Shown: positions 30,001 through 40,446, counted from the first letter of the stretch. The stretch is DNA of 43,071 bases from Candidatus Eiseniibacteriota bacterium (GCA_016178685.1 JACOSU010000070.1:1-43071), one strand, 5' to 3'. The notes: generated from the letters alone by a model not told the origin. Made by a program: numbers and translations.

Positions 30001-30413
30001 AAACGTTCTCGAGCTACCATCGCGCGATTGATCAGCGCGGCGGATCGGCCCAGTTGATCGCGACGCCGGATTCGCGCGTGCGCGTGGTCGCGGTCGCGGA
30101 GCTGAGCTGGGCGCGGCCCACGGACCAGCCGCAGGCCACGCGCACGCTCGCGGTGGGGCCCGACCTGGGGCTGACGATCGGCCGGCGCGGCCGCGCGGAA
30201 CTGACGTTCCGGCGCGCGTTCGTGAACGGGCCCCCCGCGGTGTCGCTGATTCCGAGCGCCGACCCGGCCGGGGCGCCTCACTGGCAGGGCACTTCGCGCT
30301 TCGACTATCGCCTGCTCGAGAGTTTCACGCTCGGAGTCTCGGGACAGGTGCGCGAGTTCACCGGACATCGCGCGGTGGTGACGGGCCGCGCCGAGATGAG
30401 GGCGTTCTTTTGA
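27089..30413 (+). CDS. Large predicted outer-membrane/surface protein, interrupted by an apparent 1-nt frameshift
   Basis: Read as one gene it would be about 1107 residues. Signal peptide CGLMLTAAATRAHA. The first half has GNKTLAVEFGSSQDAVLRQS, GVLSDRNTPITAAGTTLDL and VAGSEIVVLDGARLSRGE, a pattern I recall from large uncharacterised proteins of FCB-type genomes (and loosely SprA-like ones), but I cannot name a family. The second half is strand-rich, Arg-rich barrel-like sequence ending in AFF. Frame 2 runs to a stop at 29108-29110 but becomes Arg-rich nonsense after about 28919. Good protein resumes in the next frame at DGYDSKRAG. Dropping one C from CCC (28917-28919) restores a single frame. 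Either an assembly/sequencing error, a real disruption, or (less likely) programmed frameshifting. Confidence 0.72.
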
Positions 30414-30535
30414 GGCCCGCGGGGCGAAACCCGGGGTCCGTGCGCCCGGCCGGAAGGACGTGGCGGCGCTCACGCCCGCGTCGGGCGCAAGCGTGCGCGC
30501 TGGCTTGCACGCGCCTGTGCACGGTCGTGGAGGCG

Positions 30536-32230
30536 ATGATCGCGATCGCGATCGCGCTCAGCGCGGTGGCGCCCGGGGCGGCCGCACCGGCTTCGGTGGA
30601 GGTGCGGCTCGATTACCGCGGAAGCGTGGTCGGGGTGCGCGAGGCCGACGCGTTGTTCGCGGGCGCGCTGCGATCGCCGCGCGATTCGATGGCGATCGCA
30701 GGTGGAAGGAGCGCGCTGGCCGCGCGACTGCAGGCGCTCGGTTACCTCGATGCCGCGGTCTCCGCGAACTGGGAGATGGCCGCGGCGCCGCAGTTGCGGG
30801 TCGAGGTCCGCGAGGGCGCGCGCTATCGCGTGCATTCGGTGGCGTTCGAGACTTCCTCCCCGGCGGAATCCGCGGCGTTCGCGCGCGCGCTCCCGATCGC
30901 ACCGGGAGAGATCGCCTCACCGCCCGTGATCGCGGCGCGCATCGAACGCGCGATCGAGACGATCTCGAGCGACGAATATCCGTACGCGGTGCTGGGGGTA
31001 GGGCGCTGGGATGCGGACTCGGGCCGCGTGCGGCTCGCCTTCTCGGGCGCGCTCGGGCCTCGCGTGACGATCACCGACGTGCGCATCGAGGGTCTGCGAT
31101 CGACCCGGCGGGAGGTTGCGTTGCGCGCGATGGGCCGGTTGAGCGGCGATCCCTACCGGCGCGCGGCGGCGGAGGACGCGCGGGACCGCCTCGATGCGCT
31201 GGGACTTTTCCGCAGCGTGACGTTCGAGGGGCTCGAGGGCGAAGGGGACTGGAGCCGCGCGCACCTCATCTACCGGGTCGAGGAGCCGCGCTACAATCAG
31301 TTTGAGGCGGCCGTGGGCCTCCAGGGCCAGGGTGGCGCCGTGGGTCTCGCGCATCTCGAACTGGGCAACCTGCTCGGGACCGGCCGCGCGCTGGGGCTGC
31401 GCTGGGAATCTCGCGGACACGGTGTGACGCAATTCGGCGCGAGAGCGAGCGAGCCGCAGCTGTTCGGACAGCCGCTGCGCCTCGAAGGCCGCCTCGACCA
31501 GGACGTCCAGGACACCATCTTCGTCCGTACGCGCTGGGGAGTGCGGGGCGTGTACGCTCTCTCGGGCCGCGAGCGCGTCGAAGCCGGATACGAGGAGGAG
31601 CGCGTGGTGCAGGAGTTCGACGAGGTCGAGGAGGCGAATCTGGAGAACACGATCTTCGCGTTCGAGCACAGCACGCTCGATCAATCGCTGGCGCCGCGCC
31701 GCGGGACGCGCGCACGATTGACCGGGACGGAAGTGTTCAAGCGCGAGCGCCTGCGCCCCGAAGGCACGCGCACCGCGCGCGCGAGCGTGGCCGAGGTGCG
31801 GACCGAATGGCACCGGCCGCTCACCGCCGCGACCGGACTCGCGCTCGAGGTGCAGGCGGCCGGCCGGTTCAGCTCGGAGCGCATCCTGCCGGTGTTCGAA
31901 CGCTATCCGATCGGAGGAGCGACCACGCTGCGCGGTTACGACGAGGAGCAGTTCCGCGTCAACCGCTACGCGCTCACGCGTCTCGAGTGGGGCAGGTTTC
32001 TCGGGGAGGGCGGCCAGCGCGCGTTTCTGTTCTGGGATCATGCGTGGATGGCCACGCGGGTCGAAGCGGCCGATGGCAGCGACCACGAGGAGCGAATCGC
32101 GCGCGACGGGTTCGGATTCGGTCTGCGCGTGGCGGCGGCCGGGGGCCTCGCGGGCGTCGACTACGGGCTCGCGGCCGGCCGGCCGCCGCTCGAGGGCAAG
32201 ATCCACGTGCGACTCGTGAGCCAGTTCTGA
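30536..32230 (+). CDS. BamA/TamA-like outer-membrane assembly protein
   Basis: 564 residues from ATG 30536, which starts a signal peptide (IAIAIALSAVAPGAAA). Starts further upstream, including a TTG at 30410 that overlaps the previous stop, are possible. POTRA-like segments follow (for example ALGYLDAAVSANWEMAA and VTITDVRIEGLRSTRREVAL), then a barrel with the Omp85 signature PIGGATTLRGYDEEQFRVNR near residue 457, and a C-terminal aromatic (RLVSQF). Omp85 proteins insert or translocate outer-membrane proteins. This one is shorter than BamA and has few POTRA units, closer to TamA-like or accessory members. In this cluster it could help fold the preceding barrel proteins. Confidence 0.85.
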   Translation: MIAIAIALSAVAPGAAAPASVEVRLDYRGSVVGVREADALFAGALRSPRDSMAIAGGRSALAARLQALGYLDAAVSANWEMAAAPQLRVEVREGARYRVHSVAFETSSPAESAAFARALPIAPGEIASPPVIAARIERAIETISSDEYPYAVLGVGRWDADSGRVRLAFSGALGPRVTITDVRIEGLRSTRREVALRAMGRLSGDPYRRAAAEDARDRLDALGLFRSVTFEGLEGEGDWSRAHLIYRVEEPRYNQFEAAVGLQGQGGAVGLAHLELGNLLGTGRALGLRWESRGHGVTQFGARASEPQLFGQPLRLEGRLDQDVQDTIFVRTRWGVRGVYALSGRERVEAGYEEERVVQEFDEVEEANLENTIFAFEHSTLDQSLAPRRGTRARLTGTEVFKRERLRPEGTRTARASVAEVRTEWHRPLTAATGLALEVQAAGRFSSERILPVFERYPIGGATTLRGYDEEQFRVNRYALTRLEWGRFLGEGGQRAFLFWDHAWMATRVEAADGSDHEERIARDGFGFGLRVAAAGGLAGVDYGLAAGRPPLEGKIHVRLVSQF

Positions 32231-32243
32231 TGCGGCCGCGCTC

Positions 32244-34346
32244 ATGACGCTGGCTCGTCGCGTCGAAAAAGTGTTCGCCGAAGACGGACCTCTGGCCCGC
32301 GGCTGGCCACGATACGAGCGCCGCGATGCGCAGGTGGCGTTGTCGATCGAGATCGCGCGCACGCTCGAGCACGGCGGAGTGCTGCTGGCCGAAGCGCCCA
32401 CCGGAGTCGGGAAGTCCCTGGCCTATCTGGTCCCGGCCGCGCTGCTTTCCCGGGAGAGCGGCGGTCGCGTGGTGGTGGCGACCTGCACCCGCTCGCTTCA
32501 GGATCAACTGGTCGAGCGCGACCTGCCCGCGCTGCTCGAAGCGCTCGGCGTGTCGCTGCCCTCTGCCCGGCTCAAGGGCAAGCAGAACTACCTTTGCACG
32601 CGGTCGCTCGAGCTCGAGGACGGTCCGGCTCCCGACGAAGCGGAGTTGATCGAGTCGCTGCGCGGCTGGTCGCTGACCGAGACCGAAGGCGATCTCGACC
32701 GCTTCGAGTGCGATGACCCGGAAGGATTCCGCCGACTGCGCCCGCGGATCGCGACCGACCCCGCGGCCTGCACGGCGCTCACCTGCCGACGCGGGCGCGA
32801 GTGCTTCTGGACGCGTGCGCGCCGCCGCGCCTCGGAGGCGCAATTGTTGATCGTGAACCACGCGCTGCTGTCGCTCTCGGGCGAGAGCGACGGCCTGCTT
32901 CCGGAGTTTGACGCGCTGATCGTGGACGAAGCGCATCGCCTCGAGGGGGTGCTGCTCTCGCAGCTCGAACGCTCGGTGTCGCGCCAGCGTTTCGAGGATC
33001 TGTTCCGCCTGCTGGGCAGCGCCCGCGAGCGCCGCGCTGGAAACGCGCGAGCGCGCGGCGGACTGCTCGCACGACTGCGCGGTTACGCGGCGCCGCTCCT
33101 CGCGCGTCGCGAGTCCGGCGAGGGCGTGAGCGGGGTGCTCGATCGGCTCGTCGCTCGCATCACCGAGGCGCGGATCGACTCCGGACGCCTGTTCGATCAA
33201 TTGTCGCTGGGCCCCGCAACCGGTCCCTATGCCCGGCGGCTGCGCTACCAGTCGACCGCCGAACTGCTCGGTGGCGAGCTTGGAGCCCTGGAGGCCACGC
33301 TCAAGCACTGCAACGAGTTCGCGCGCGGACTTCATCATGTGGCCGAAGCGATGGGGAGCATGGAGTCAAGCCGCGGAGAGGAGTTCTCCGCGGAACTGGA
33401 CCAGGTTTCCGCGCGTTGGACGGCACTCGGCTCGGATCTCGATGAACTGACGCAGGCCGGGGAGCGCGATCGCGTCTACTGGCGCAGCAGCGGCGGACGC
33501 GGGCTCGAGCTGCACGGAACGCCGCTCACCGCCGCCGACCACGCGCGGCGCCTGGTGCTGTCGCGGGCGCGGGCCGCGGTGCTGACCTCGGCGACGCTCT
33601 CGGCCGCGGGCGACTTCTCGTTTCTCGCCGGACGCCTCGGGATCGGGACCGAGGGAGGGCTGCCGTACGAGGTCGCGATCGCGCCGTCGCCGTTTCCGCT
33701 CGCGCGGCAGATGCGCGCCTATGTCTACACCGGCGGCGGCGACGAAGCCGACGCCGTCAGTCAGGTGGTGGCGGAGCTGGCCCGTTCGGGCCGCAATCAA
33801 CTCGTTCTCTTCACGGCGCACGAGCGGCTGCGGCGCGCGCGGGAGAAGCTGCTCGACCGCTTGCCTCCGAGCCGGCTGCTGCTGGCGCAGGAATGGGACG
33901 GGCCGGCCGGGCTGCTCGCCGAACGTTTTCGCGCCGCGCGCGGCGCCATCTTGCTCGGGGTCCAGAGCCTGTGGGAAGGTGTGGACTTCCCGGGCGAATC
34001 GCTCGAAATCGTGGTGGTCGCGAAGCTGCCGTTCTCGGTGCCGGACGAACCGCTGGTGGAGGCGCGCGCGGAGCGCATGCGCGAGCGGGGAGAGGATCCG
34101 TTCATGGGCGACGCGGTGCCCGATGCGGTGCTTCGTTTCCGCCAGGGCATCGGACGTCTGATCCGTCGCGCCGACGACCGCGGCGTGGTCGTGGTGTGCG
34201 ATGTGCGCCTGGCAAGCGCATCCTATCGTCGCGCGTTCGTCGACGCGCTGCCGGTCGCGGCCGTCCCCTGGCGCGACGCGGCGGAACTCGCGGACGACGC
34301 CGCGCGATTCCTGGGGAGGGAGATGGGAATCGAGGAGGGTCGGTGA
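32244..34346 (+). CDS. DinG-family (XPD-like) ATP-dependent DNA helicase
   Basis: 700 residues. Superfamily 2 5'-3' helicase of the DinG/XPD type. Walker A is APTGVGKS (51-58), the DEAH box lies at 228-231 (VDEAHR), and motif VI is in QGIGRLIRRADDRG. Four cysteines, C118, C176, C181 and C187, are spaced as in iron-sulfur-cluster XPD/DinG helicases. These enzymes unwind R-loops, D-loops or G-quadruplexes in DNA repair. It starts at ATG 32244, 13 nt after the BamA-like stop, and its stop overlaps hutH (GTGA). No relation to its neighbours' functions is evident. Confidence 0.92.
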   Translation: MTLARRVEKVFAEDGPLARGWPRYERRDAQVALSIEIARTLEHGGVLLAEAPTGVGKSLAYLVPAALLSRESGGRVVVATCTRSLQDQLVERDLPALLEALGVSLPSARLKGKQNYLCTRSLELEDGPAPDEAELIESLRGWSLTETEGDLDRFECDDPEGFRRLRPRIATDPAACTALTCRRGRECFWTRARRRASEAQLLIVNHALLSLSGESDGLLPEFDALIVDEAHRLEGVLLSQLERSVSRQRFEDLFRLLGSARERRAGNARARGGLLARLRGYAAPLLARRESGEGVSGVLDRLVARITEARIDSGRLFDQLSLGPATGPYARRLRYQSTAELLGGELGALEATLKHCNEFARGLHHVAEAMGSMESSRGEEFSAELDQVSARWTALGSDLDELTQAGERDRVYWRSSGGRGLELHGTPLTAADHARRLVLSRARAAVLTSATLSAAGDFSFLAGRLGIGTEGGLPYEVAIAPSPFPLARQMRAYVYTGGGDEADAVSQVVAELARSGRNQLVLFTAHERLRRAREKLLDRLPPSRLLLAQEWDGPAGLLAERFRAARGAILLGVQSLWEGVDFPGESLEIVVVAKLPFSVPDEPLVEARAERMRERGEDPFMGDAVPDAVLRFRQGIGRLIRRADDRGVVVVCDVRLASASYRRAFVDALPVAAVPWRDAAELADDAARFLGREMGIEEGR

Positions 34347-35872
34347 TCGAGCTGGGTTCGGCCGCGCTCACGCTGACCGACGTGCTCAGAGTCGCGCGCG
34401 CTCCGGCGGGTTCGGGCGCTCAAGCGCGTCTTTCCCGCGAGGCGCGCTCCCGCATGAGCGAGAGTCGCGCGGTGGTGGAGCGCGCGGTGCGCGATCAGGG
34501 CGTCGTGTACGGCGTGACGACCGGGTTCGGTGAGCTCAAGGACCGTCACATTCCAGAAGATCAGGTGCGCGCGCTCCAGATCAACCTGCTGCGTTCCCAT
34601 TCGGCGGGGGTCGGGGCGGCGGCCCCGCGCGACGTGGTGCGCGCGATGCTCCTGCTGCGCGCCGCGTCGCTCGCGCAGGGCTATTCCGGATGCCGTCCCG
34701 AGGTGGTCGAGATGCTGCTCGCGTTGATCGAGTCCGACGTGACTCCGATCGTGCCGCTCGAAGGCTCGGTGGGCGCATCCGGTGATCTCGCGCCGCTCGC
34801 GCATCTGGGCTCGGTTCTGATCGGAGAGGGCGAGGCGTGGCTGGCGGACCGGCGCATGCCGGCGGCACTCGCGCTGCGCGGTGCCGGCCTGCAGCCGCTT
34901 GAGCTCGAAGCGAAGGAGGGTCTGGCGCTCATCAACGGCACCCAGCTCTCGACCGCGCTCGGGGCGCTCGCGCTGGCCGATGGCTGGCGCGTGTGGGAGG
35001 CGGGGGTGGCGGCGGCGGCGCTTTCGACCGAGGTGCTGATGGGCTCGCTCGCGCCGGCCCGCGAGGACGTGCAGGGGCTGCGCCCGTATCGCGGCGCGTT
35101 CGAGACCGCGCGCCGCCTGCGCGCGTATTCGGAGGGCAGCGCGCTGGTCGAATCGCATCGCAACTGCGACCGCGTGCAGGACGCGTACTCGCTGCGCTGC
35201 GTCGCGCCCGTGATGGGAGCGTCGTGGGACGCGCTGACCCACATCGAGCGGCAACTCGCGATCGAGTTCAATTCCGTCAACGACAATCCACTGGTGTTCG
35301 CGGCGAGCGGTGAGGTGATCTCGGCGGGATTGTTCCACGCGCAGCCGGTCGCTCTGGTCGCCGATTATCTCAAGATCGCGGTGGCGGAAATCGCGTCGAT
35401 GAGCGAGCGCCGCATCGACCGGCTGCTCGACCCCCGCGTCTCGGGTCTTCCCGCGGTGCTGGCGCAGTCGCCAGGGCTGGAATCGGGCTACATGCTGGCG
35501 CAATACACTGCGGCCGCGCTGGTGTCCGAGAACAAGGTGCTGTGCCATCCCGCGAGCGTGGATTCGATTCCGACCGGTACCGGGATCGAAGACCACGTCA
35601 GCATGGCGCCGATCGCCGGACGCCACGCGATCAAGGTGGTCGAGAACGCCTCGCGCGTCGTGGCTCTCGAACTTCTGTGCGCCTGCCGCGCGCTCGAGTT
35701 CCGCAGGCCGCTCATGGCGGGAGCGGGCTGCGAGCGGCTGTATGGGATGGTGCGCCGGCGCGCCGGCGCGCCCGAGGGCGACCGGCCGCTTTCGGCGCCG
35801 TGCGAAGCGGTGGCGAAATGGGTCGTGAGCGGCGAGCTGGATGCGCTGATCCGCGAGGTGCTCGAGTCATGA
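34343..35872 (+). CDS. hutH: Histidine ammonia-lyase
   Basis: 509 residues. It removes ammonia from histidine to give urocanate, the first step of histidine use. The Ala145-Ser146-Gly147 triad in [16 protein letters not shown] forms the MIO cofactor, at the position expected for HutH. Also present: [32 protein letters not shown] and [10 protein letters not shown]. Start GTG 34343 overlaps the DinG-like stop by four bases, behind GAGGG. The start is fixed by family alignment to [11 protein letters not shown]. It opens a four-gene hut block. Confidence 0.96.
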   Translation: MIELGSAALTLTDVLRVARAPAGSGAQARLSREARSRMSESRAVVERAVRDQGVVYGVTTGFGELKDRHIPEDQVRALQINLLRSHSAGVGAAAPRDVVRAMLLLRAASLAQGYSGCRPEVVEMLLALIESDVTPIVPLEGSVGASGDLAPLAHLGSVLIGEGEAWLADRRMPAALALRGAGLQPLELEAKEGLALINGTQLSTALGALALADGWRVWEAGVAAAALSTEVLMGSLAPAREDVQGLRPYRGAFETARRLRAYSEGSALVESHRNCDRVQDAYSLRCVAPVMGASWDALTHIERQLAIEFNSVNDNPLVFAASGEVISAGLFHAQPVALVADYLKIAVAEIASMSERRIDRLLDPRVSGLPAVLAQSPGLESGYMLAQYTAAALVSENKVLCHPASVDSIPTGTGIEDHVSMAPIAGRHAIKVVENASRVVALELLCACRALEFRRPLMAGAGCERLYGMVRRRAGAPEGDRPLSAPCEAVAKWVVSGELDALIREVLES

Positions 35873-37542
35873 CCCCGGCGACCACGGCGCGCATCGTGCG
35901 CGCTCCGCGCGGCGCGCAGCTGTCGTGCCGTGGCTGGGCGCAGGAAGCGGCGTTGCGCATGCTCATGAACAACCTCGATCCGGAAGTCGCGGAGCGGCCC
36001 GAGGACCTGGTGGTGTACGGCGGGACCGGGAAGGCGGCCCGATCGTGGGAGGCCTTCGACCGCATCGTCGCGACGCTGCGCACGCTCGCGAACGACGAGA
36101 CGCTGCTGGTGCAGAGCGGCAAGCCGGTCGGAGTGTTCCGCACCCACGCCGGCGCGCCGCGCGTGCTGATCGCGAATTCGCTGCTGGTTCCGAAGTGGGC
36201 CACGCTCGAGCACTTCTGGGAGCTCGAGGCGAAGGGCCTCATGATGTACGGGCAGATGACGGCCGGCTCGTGGATCTACATCGGGTCGCAGGGCATCGTG
36301 CAGGGCACGTTCGAGACGTTCGCCGAAATCGCAGAGCGCCACTTCGGCGGCTCGCTCAGCGGGCGCCTGGTGCTGACCGCCGGCCTCGGCGGCATGGGGG
36401 GTGCGCAGCCGCTCGCGGTGACCATGAACGGCGGCGTTTGTCTCGCGGTCGAAGTGGACGAGGCGCGCGCGTCGCGCCGCGTGGCGTCCCGCTATTGCGA
36501 CGAGATCACGCATTCGCTCGAGAGCGCCCTCGAGCGGTGTGCCCGCTCGGTGGCCGAGCGACGCCCGCTGAGCGTGGCGCTGATCGGAAACGCGGCCGAG
36601 ACGCATGCGGCGCTGCTCGAGCGCGGCGTGATCCCGGATGTCGCGACCGACCAAACGTCGGCGCACGATCCGAGGGAGGGCTACATCCCGGCCGGACTTT
36701 CGCTCGAGCAGGCGGCCGCGCTGCGAGGTGCAGATCCCAGGGAATACGTGCGGCGTGCGCGCCGCTCGATGGCGGAGCAGGTGCGCGCGCTGCTCGGCAT
36801 GAAGGCGCGCGGAACCGTGCTGTTCGACTACGGCAACAACCTGCGGGGCGAGGCCGCGAACGGGGGCCTGCCGCGCGAGCAGGCGTTCTCGTATCCGGGA
36901 TTCGTTCCGGAGTACATCCGCCCGCTGTTCTGCCTCGGGAAGGGACCCTTCCGGTGGGCCGCGCTGTCGGGAGATCCGGCGGATCTCGCGGCGACCGACG
37001 CCGCGGCGCTCGAGGAATTCCCCGACGACCGCCGCCTGCACCGCTGGATCCCGCTCGCGCAGAAATACGTCGCGTTCCAGGGGCTGCCGGCGCGCATCTG
37101 CTGGCTCGGGTACGGCGAGCGCGCGCGACTCGGCCTGCGTTTCAATCGCATGGTGCGTGAGGGAACGCTCGCGGCCCCGATCGTGATCGGACGCGACCAT
37201 CTCGATGCCGGTTCGGTGGCTTCGCCGTGGCGCGAGACCGAGGCGATGCGCGACGGATCCGATGCGGTGGCGGATTGGCCGATTCTGAACGCCCTGCTCA
37301 ACTGCGCTTCGGGCGCCTCGTGGGTCAGCGTTCATCACGGGGGCGGCGTGGGGATCGGGAATTCCATTCACGCCGGGCTCGTAATCGTTTGCGACGGAAC
37401 CCGCGACACCGATGCGTTGCTCGAGCGCGTGCTGACCAACGACCCCGGAACCGGCGTGATGCGCCACGCGGACGCCGGCTATCCGGAAGCGATCGACTTC
37501 GCGCGCGCGACCGGCCTGCGGCTTCCGGGGATCACCGAATGA
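35869..37542 (+). CDS. hutU: Urocanate hydratase
   Basis: 557 residues, the same length as the Pseudomonas enzyme. It hydrates urocanate to imidazolonepropionate using tightly bound NAD+. Visible are [68 protein letters not shown] (NAD binding) and [15 protein letters not shown], in which C411 matches the known Cys410. Start ATG 35869 overlaps the hutH stop (ATGA), so expression is coupled. Here the longest motif is given in part only to mark it. Confidence 0.97.
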   Translation: MTPATTARIVRAPRGAQLSCRGWAQEAALRMLMNNLDPEVAERPEDLVVYGGTGKAARSWEAFDRIVATLRTLANDETLLVQSGKPVGVFRTHAGAPRVLIANSLLVPKWATLEHFWELEAKGLMMYGQMTAGSWIYIGSQGIVQGTFETFAEIAERHFGGSLSGRLVLTAGLGGMGGAQPLAVTMNGGVCLAVEVDEARASRRVASRYCDEITHSLESALERCARSVAERRPLSVALIGNAAETHAALLERGVIPDVATDQTSAHDPREGYIPAGLSLEQAAALRGADPREYVRRARRSMAEQVRALLGMKARGTVLFDYGNNLRGEAANGGLPREQAFSYPGFVPEYIRPLFCLGKGPFRWAALSGDPADLAATDAAALEEFPDDRRLHRWIPLAQKYVAFQGLPARICWLGYGERARLGLRFNRMVREGTLAAPIVIGRDHLDAGSVASPWRETEAMRDGSDAVADWPILNALLNCASGASWVSVHHGGGVGIGNSIHAGLVIVCDGTRDTDALLERVLTNDPGTGVMRHADAGYPEAIDFARATGLRLPGITE

Positions 37543-37564
37543 AGCGCGCCGCGGGGCTCCGGCC

Positions 37565-38860
37565 ATGACCGTGGGACCGAGTCGCGACGCTTCGACCCGG
37601 CCGGTGGCCGGTCGCACCGCGTACCTGATCCTCCACAATACGTCGGAGGTCGCGACGATGGACGCGGCCGGCGAGCGCCTGCTGCGGTTTCCCAGAGGCG
37701 CGGTCGTATTTCAGGACGGGCGCGTGCTCGAGGTGGGAAACGCCGGGGATCTGTCCCGTCGCCACGCCGACGCGCGACCGCTCAACGCGAACGGACACCT
37801 GGTCACCCCGGGGCTGGTGGACTGTCACACTCACATGATCTTCGCCGGGCAGCGGTCGGCGGAATTTCAAAGGCGGCTGGCCGGTGACGGCTATGCCTCG
37901 ATCGCGGCCGCGGGGGGCGGCATCCGCTCGACGGTTGCAGCGACCGACCGCGAGAAGGACGACGCGCTCGAGAGGAATCTCGCGACCCGGCTCGAACGCT
38001 GGCGCGCGAACGGTTGCACCAGCGTCGAAGTGAAGAGCGGCTACGGGCTGACGCCTTCCGGGGAGATGCGCCTGCTCGACCTGATGCGCGGGGCCACGCA
38101 GCGGGTTCCGACGCGCGTGCATCGCACCGCGCTGCTGCTCCACGCGCTGCCCGACGAATACCGGGGGCGAAGACGCGAGTACGTCGACGAAATGTGTTCG
38201 CACGTGCTGCCCGAGATCCGGCGGCGGGACCTGGCGAGCGCGGTGGACGTGTTCTGCGATCCGGTGGCGTTCGAGGTCGAGGAATGCCGCCGGGTCCTGA
38301 CGCGCGCCGTCGAACTGGGACTCTCGATCAAGCTGCACGCCGACCAGTTCGAACGCACCGGCGGTGCTCAGCTGGCCGCCGAGCTGGGGGCGCAATCGGC
38401 GGATCATCTGGAGAGCGCCATCGAGGAGGACTGGCGTGCGCTGGCGGAAGCGGGCGTGGTGGGGGTTCTGCTGCCCGCGGCGGCGCTCACGCTCGGGCAG
38501 CGCCTGCCGGAGGCCCGGTGGTTGCGCAAGAGCGGCGCGCGCTGGGCGGTGGCCACCGATTTCAATCCGGGCACCGCGCCGGCCCAGTCGCTGCTCGAAT
38601 GCGCGGCGCTCGCGGCCCGGCTGTGCGGATTCAACGCCGAGGAGACGCTGAGCGCGATCACGTGGAATGCCGCGCGCGCGCTGGGCGCCGAGCACGACGT
38701 GGGCCATCTGACTCCCGGCGCGTGGGGAGACGCGGTGGTGTGGGAGTGTGAATCGCTCGAAGAACTGCCGTACTGGATGCCCGCGGTGCGGCCCGATTGC
38801 GTGTTCATGCGCGGGGCCGATCTCGCGTTGCCGACCGTCGAGCGGCGCGTGTGGCCCTGA
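37565..38860 (+). CDS. hutI: Imidazolonepropionase
   Basis: 431 residues of the amidohydrolase superfamily. It opens imidazolonepropionate to N-formimino-glutamate. The metal-binding HTH is DCHTHMIFAG with H88 and H90. Further ligands lie in IKLHADQFER and ATDFNPGTAP. The run AAAGGGIRSTVAAT is characteristic of HutI. ATG 37565 follows hutU by 22 nt. The stated start adds about 18 residues before the conserved AYLILHN, so a later start cannot be fully excluded. Confidence 0.95.
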   Translation: MTVGPSRDASTRPVAGRTAYLILHNTSEVATMDAAGERLLRFPRGAVVFQDGRVLEVGNAGDLSRRHADARPLNANGHLVTPGLVDCHTHMIFAGQRSAEFQRRLAGDGYASIAAAGGGIRSTVAATDREKDDALERNLATRLERWRANGCTSVEVKSGYGLTPSGEMRLLDLMRGATQRVPTRVHRTALLLHALPDEYRGRRREYVDEMCSHVLPEIRRRDLASAVDVFCDPVAFEVEECRRVLTRAVELGLSIKLHADQFERTGGAQLAAELGAQSADHLESAIEEDWRALAEAGVVGVLLPAAALTLGQRLPEARWLRKSGARWAVATDFNPGTAPAQSLLECAALAARLCGFNAEETLSAITWNAARALGAEHDVGHLTPGAWGDAVVWECESLEELPYWMPAVRPDCVFMRGADLALPTVERRVWP

Positions 38861-38910
38861 GCAGGCCGCCCGCATCCTTCACCCCTAACCTTCCGGAGAT
38901 CCCTGACGCC

Positions 38911-40446
38911 ATGCCGAGGCTCGTCGAGTGCGTTCCGAATTTTTCCGAGGGCCGCCGCACCGAGGTGGTGGAAGCGCTGATCGCCGCGATCGCCCAGGTC
39001 GCGGGCGTCACGCTGCTCGACCACGAGTGCGACGCCGACCACAACCGTTCCGTGCTGACGTTCGCGGGCGAGCCGCCGCCGGTGGTGGAGGCCGCGGTGC
39101 GCGCCGTGGCGAAGGCGGCGGAACTCATCGATCTCAACCATCACTCGGGCCAGCATCCGCGCATGGGTGCGGCCGACGTGGTTCCGTTCGTGCCCGTCGA
39201 CGGCGTGACGCTCGAAGATTGCGCGGATCTCGCGCGCGAGGCGGGGCGCCGCATCGGCGAGGAGCTCGGAATCCCGGTGTTCCTCTACGAGGCCGCGGCG
39301 TCGCGTCCCGACCGCGTCAGCCTCGCCGACGTGCGGCGCGGCGAGTTCGAGGGGCTCCGCGAACGCATTGGGCGCGATCCGGAACGCAGGCCAGACTTCG
39401 GACCCTCGCGGATCCATCCCACCGCGGGGGCCACCGCGGTCGGCGCCCGTCGCTTTCTGGTCGCGTTCAACGCGAACCTCGACACCGGCGACGTGCGCGT
39501 GGCCAGGGCGGTGGCGGCCGCGATCCGCGAGCAGGGCGGCGGGCTCAGGAACGTGCGGGCGCTGGGGTTTTCGATCGAGAACGGCCGCCGTGCGCAGGTC
39601 AGCATGAATCTGGTCAATCCCGAGGCCACGCCAATCCACCGCGTGCTCGCGCTGGTCCGGGACGAGGCGGCGCGCCACGGCGCCCGGATCTCGGGGTGCG
39701 AAGTGGTGGGGCTGATCCCCGAGTACGCGATGCTCGATGCGGCCGAGCATGCACTGCAGCTCGAGAAGTTTCGTCGCGACCAGGTGCTGGAGCTGAGGCT
39801 CAGGCGGCCGCCGCTGACCGAGGCGGTTTCGATCGGAGCGTTCTTCGATTCCGTGGCGGGCGCGACTCCCACCCCCGGAGGCGGCACGGTCGCCGCGTTC
39901 ACCGGCGCGCTCGCCGCCGCGCTCGCCACCCTGGTCGCAAATCTCACGCTGGGAAAGAAAAAGTATGCGGGGAGCGCGGCCGCGATGCGCGATCTCAAAC
40001 TGCGAGCCGAGTTCGCACGCGGCCGGTTGCTGGGCCTCGCGCGCCGCGACAGCGAAGCGTTCGAGGCGGTGATCCGCGTCCGCCGCATGCGTGAGGGCCC
40101 GGCGGGTGAGAACTCCGAACGGGCTCGGGCGCTCGCGGCGGCGGAGCTGGCGGCGGCGAACGTGCCGCTCGAAACCGCGGAGATCTGCCTCGAAGTCGTC
40201 GAGCTGGCCGGGATCGCAGCCCGGTTCGGAAACACGAACGCGGTCAGCGACGCCGGGGTGGCCGCGTTGCTGGCGCGCGCGGCCGGGGAAGGAGCGCTTC
40301 TGAACGTCGAAATCAACCTGAAGTCCATCGAGGCGTCCGCCGATAAGAACGACGTGGAGACGGCTTCCGGCCGCCTCCGGGACGCGCTCGCGGCCGCCGC
40401 ATCGCGCTGCCTGGAGACGGTGGATGCCGCTATCAACGCCGGATAG
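38911..40446 (+). CDS. ftcD: Fused glutamate formimidoyltransferase / formimidoyl-THF cyclodeaminase
   Basis: 511 residues in two enzymes. Residues 1 to about 300 form the formimidoyltransferase, opening MPRLVECVPNFSEGR, with the active-site text NHHSGQHPRMGAAD in which H82 equals the catalytic His82 of mammalian FTCD. From about 305 comes the cyclodeaminase, with FFDSVAGATPTPGGGTVAA and the downstream NTNAVSDAGVAAL. Together they move the formimino group of formiminoglutamate to tetrahydrofolate and release ammonia, giving 5,10-methenyl-THF. This replaces a hutG- or hutF-type ending of the pathway. ATG 38911 follows hutI by 50 nt with GGAG upstream. The fused form is best known from animals, though bacterial fusions occur. 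Confidence 0.95.
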   Translation: MPRLVECVPNFSEGRRTEVVEALIAAIAQVAGVTLLDHECDADHNRSVLTFAGEPPPVVEAAVRAVAKAAELIDLNHHSGQHPRMGAADVVPFVPVDGVTLEDCADLAREAGRRIGEELGIPVFLYEAAASRPDRVSLADVRRGEFEGLRERIGRDPERRPDFGPSRIHPTAGATAVGARRFLVAFNANLDTGDVRVARAVAAAIREQGGGLRNVRALGFSIENGRRAQVSMNLVNPEATPIHRVLALVRDEAARHGARISGCEVVGLIPEYAMLDAAEHALQLEKFRRDQVLELRLRRPPLTEAVSIGAFFDSVAGATPTPGGGTVAAFTGALAAALATLVANLTLGKKKYAGSAAAMRDLKLRAEFARGRLLGLARRDSEAFEAVIRVRRMREGPAGENSERARALAAAELAAANVPLETAEICLEVVELAGIAARFGNTNAVSDAGVAALLARAAGEGALLNVEINLKSIEASADKNDVETASGRLRDALAAAASRCLETVDAAINAG

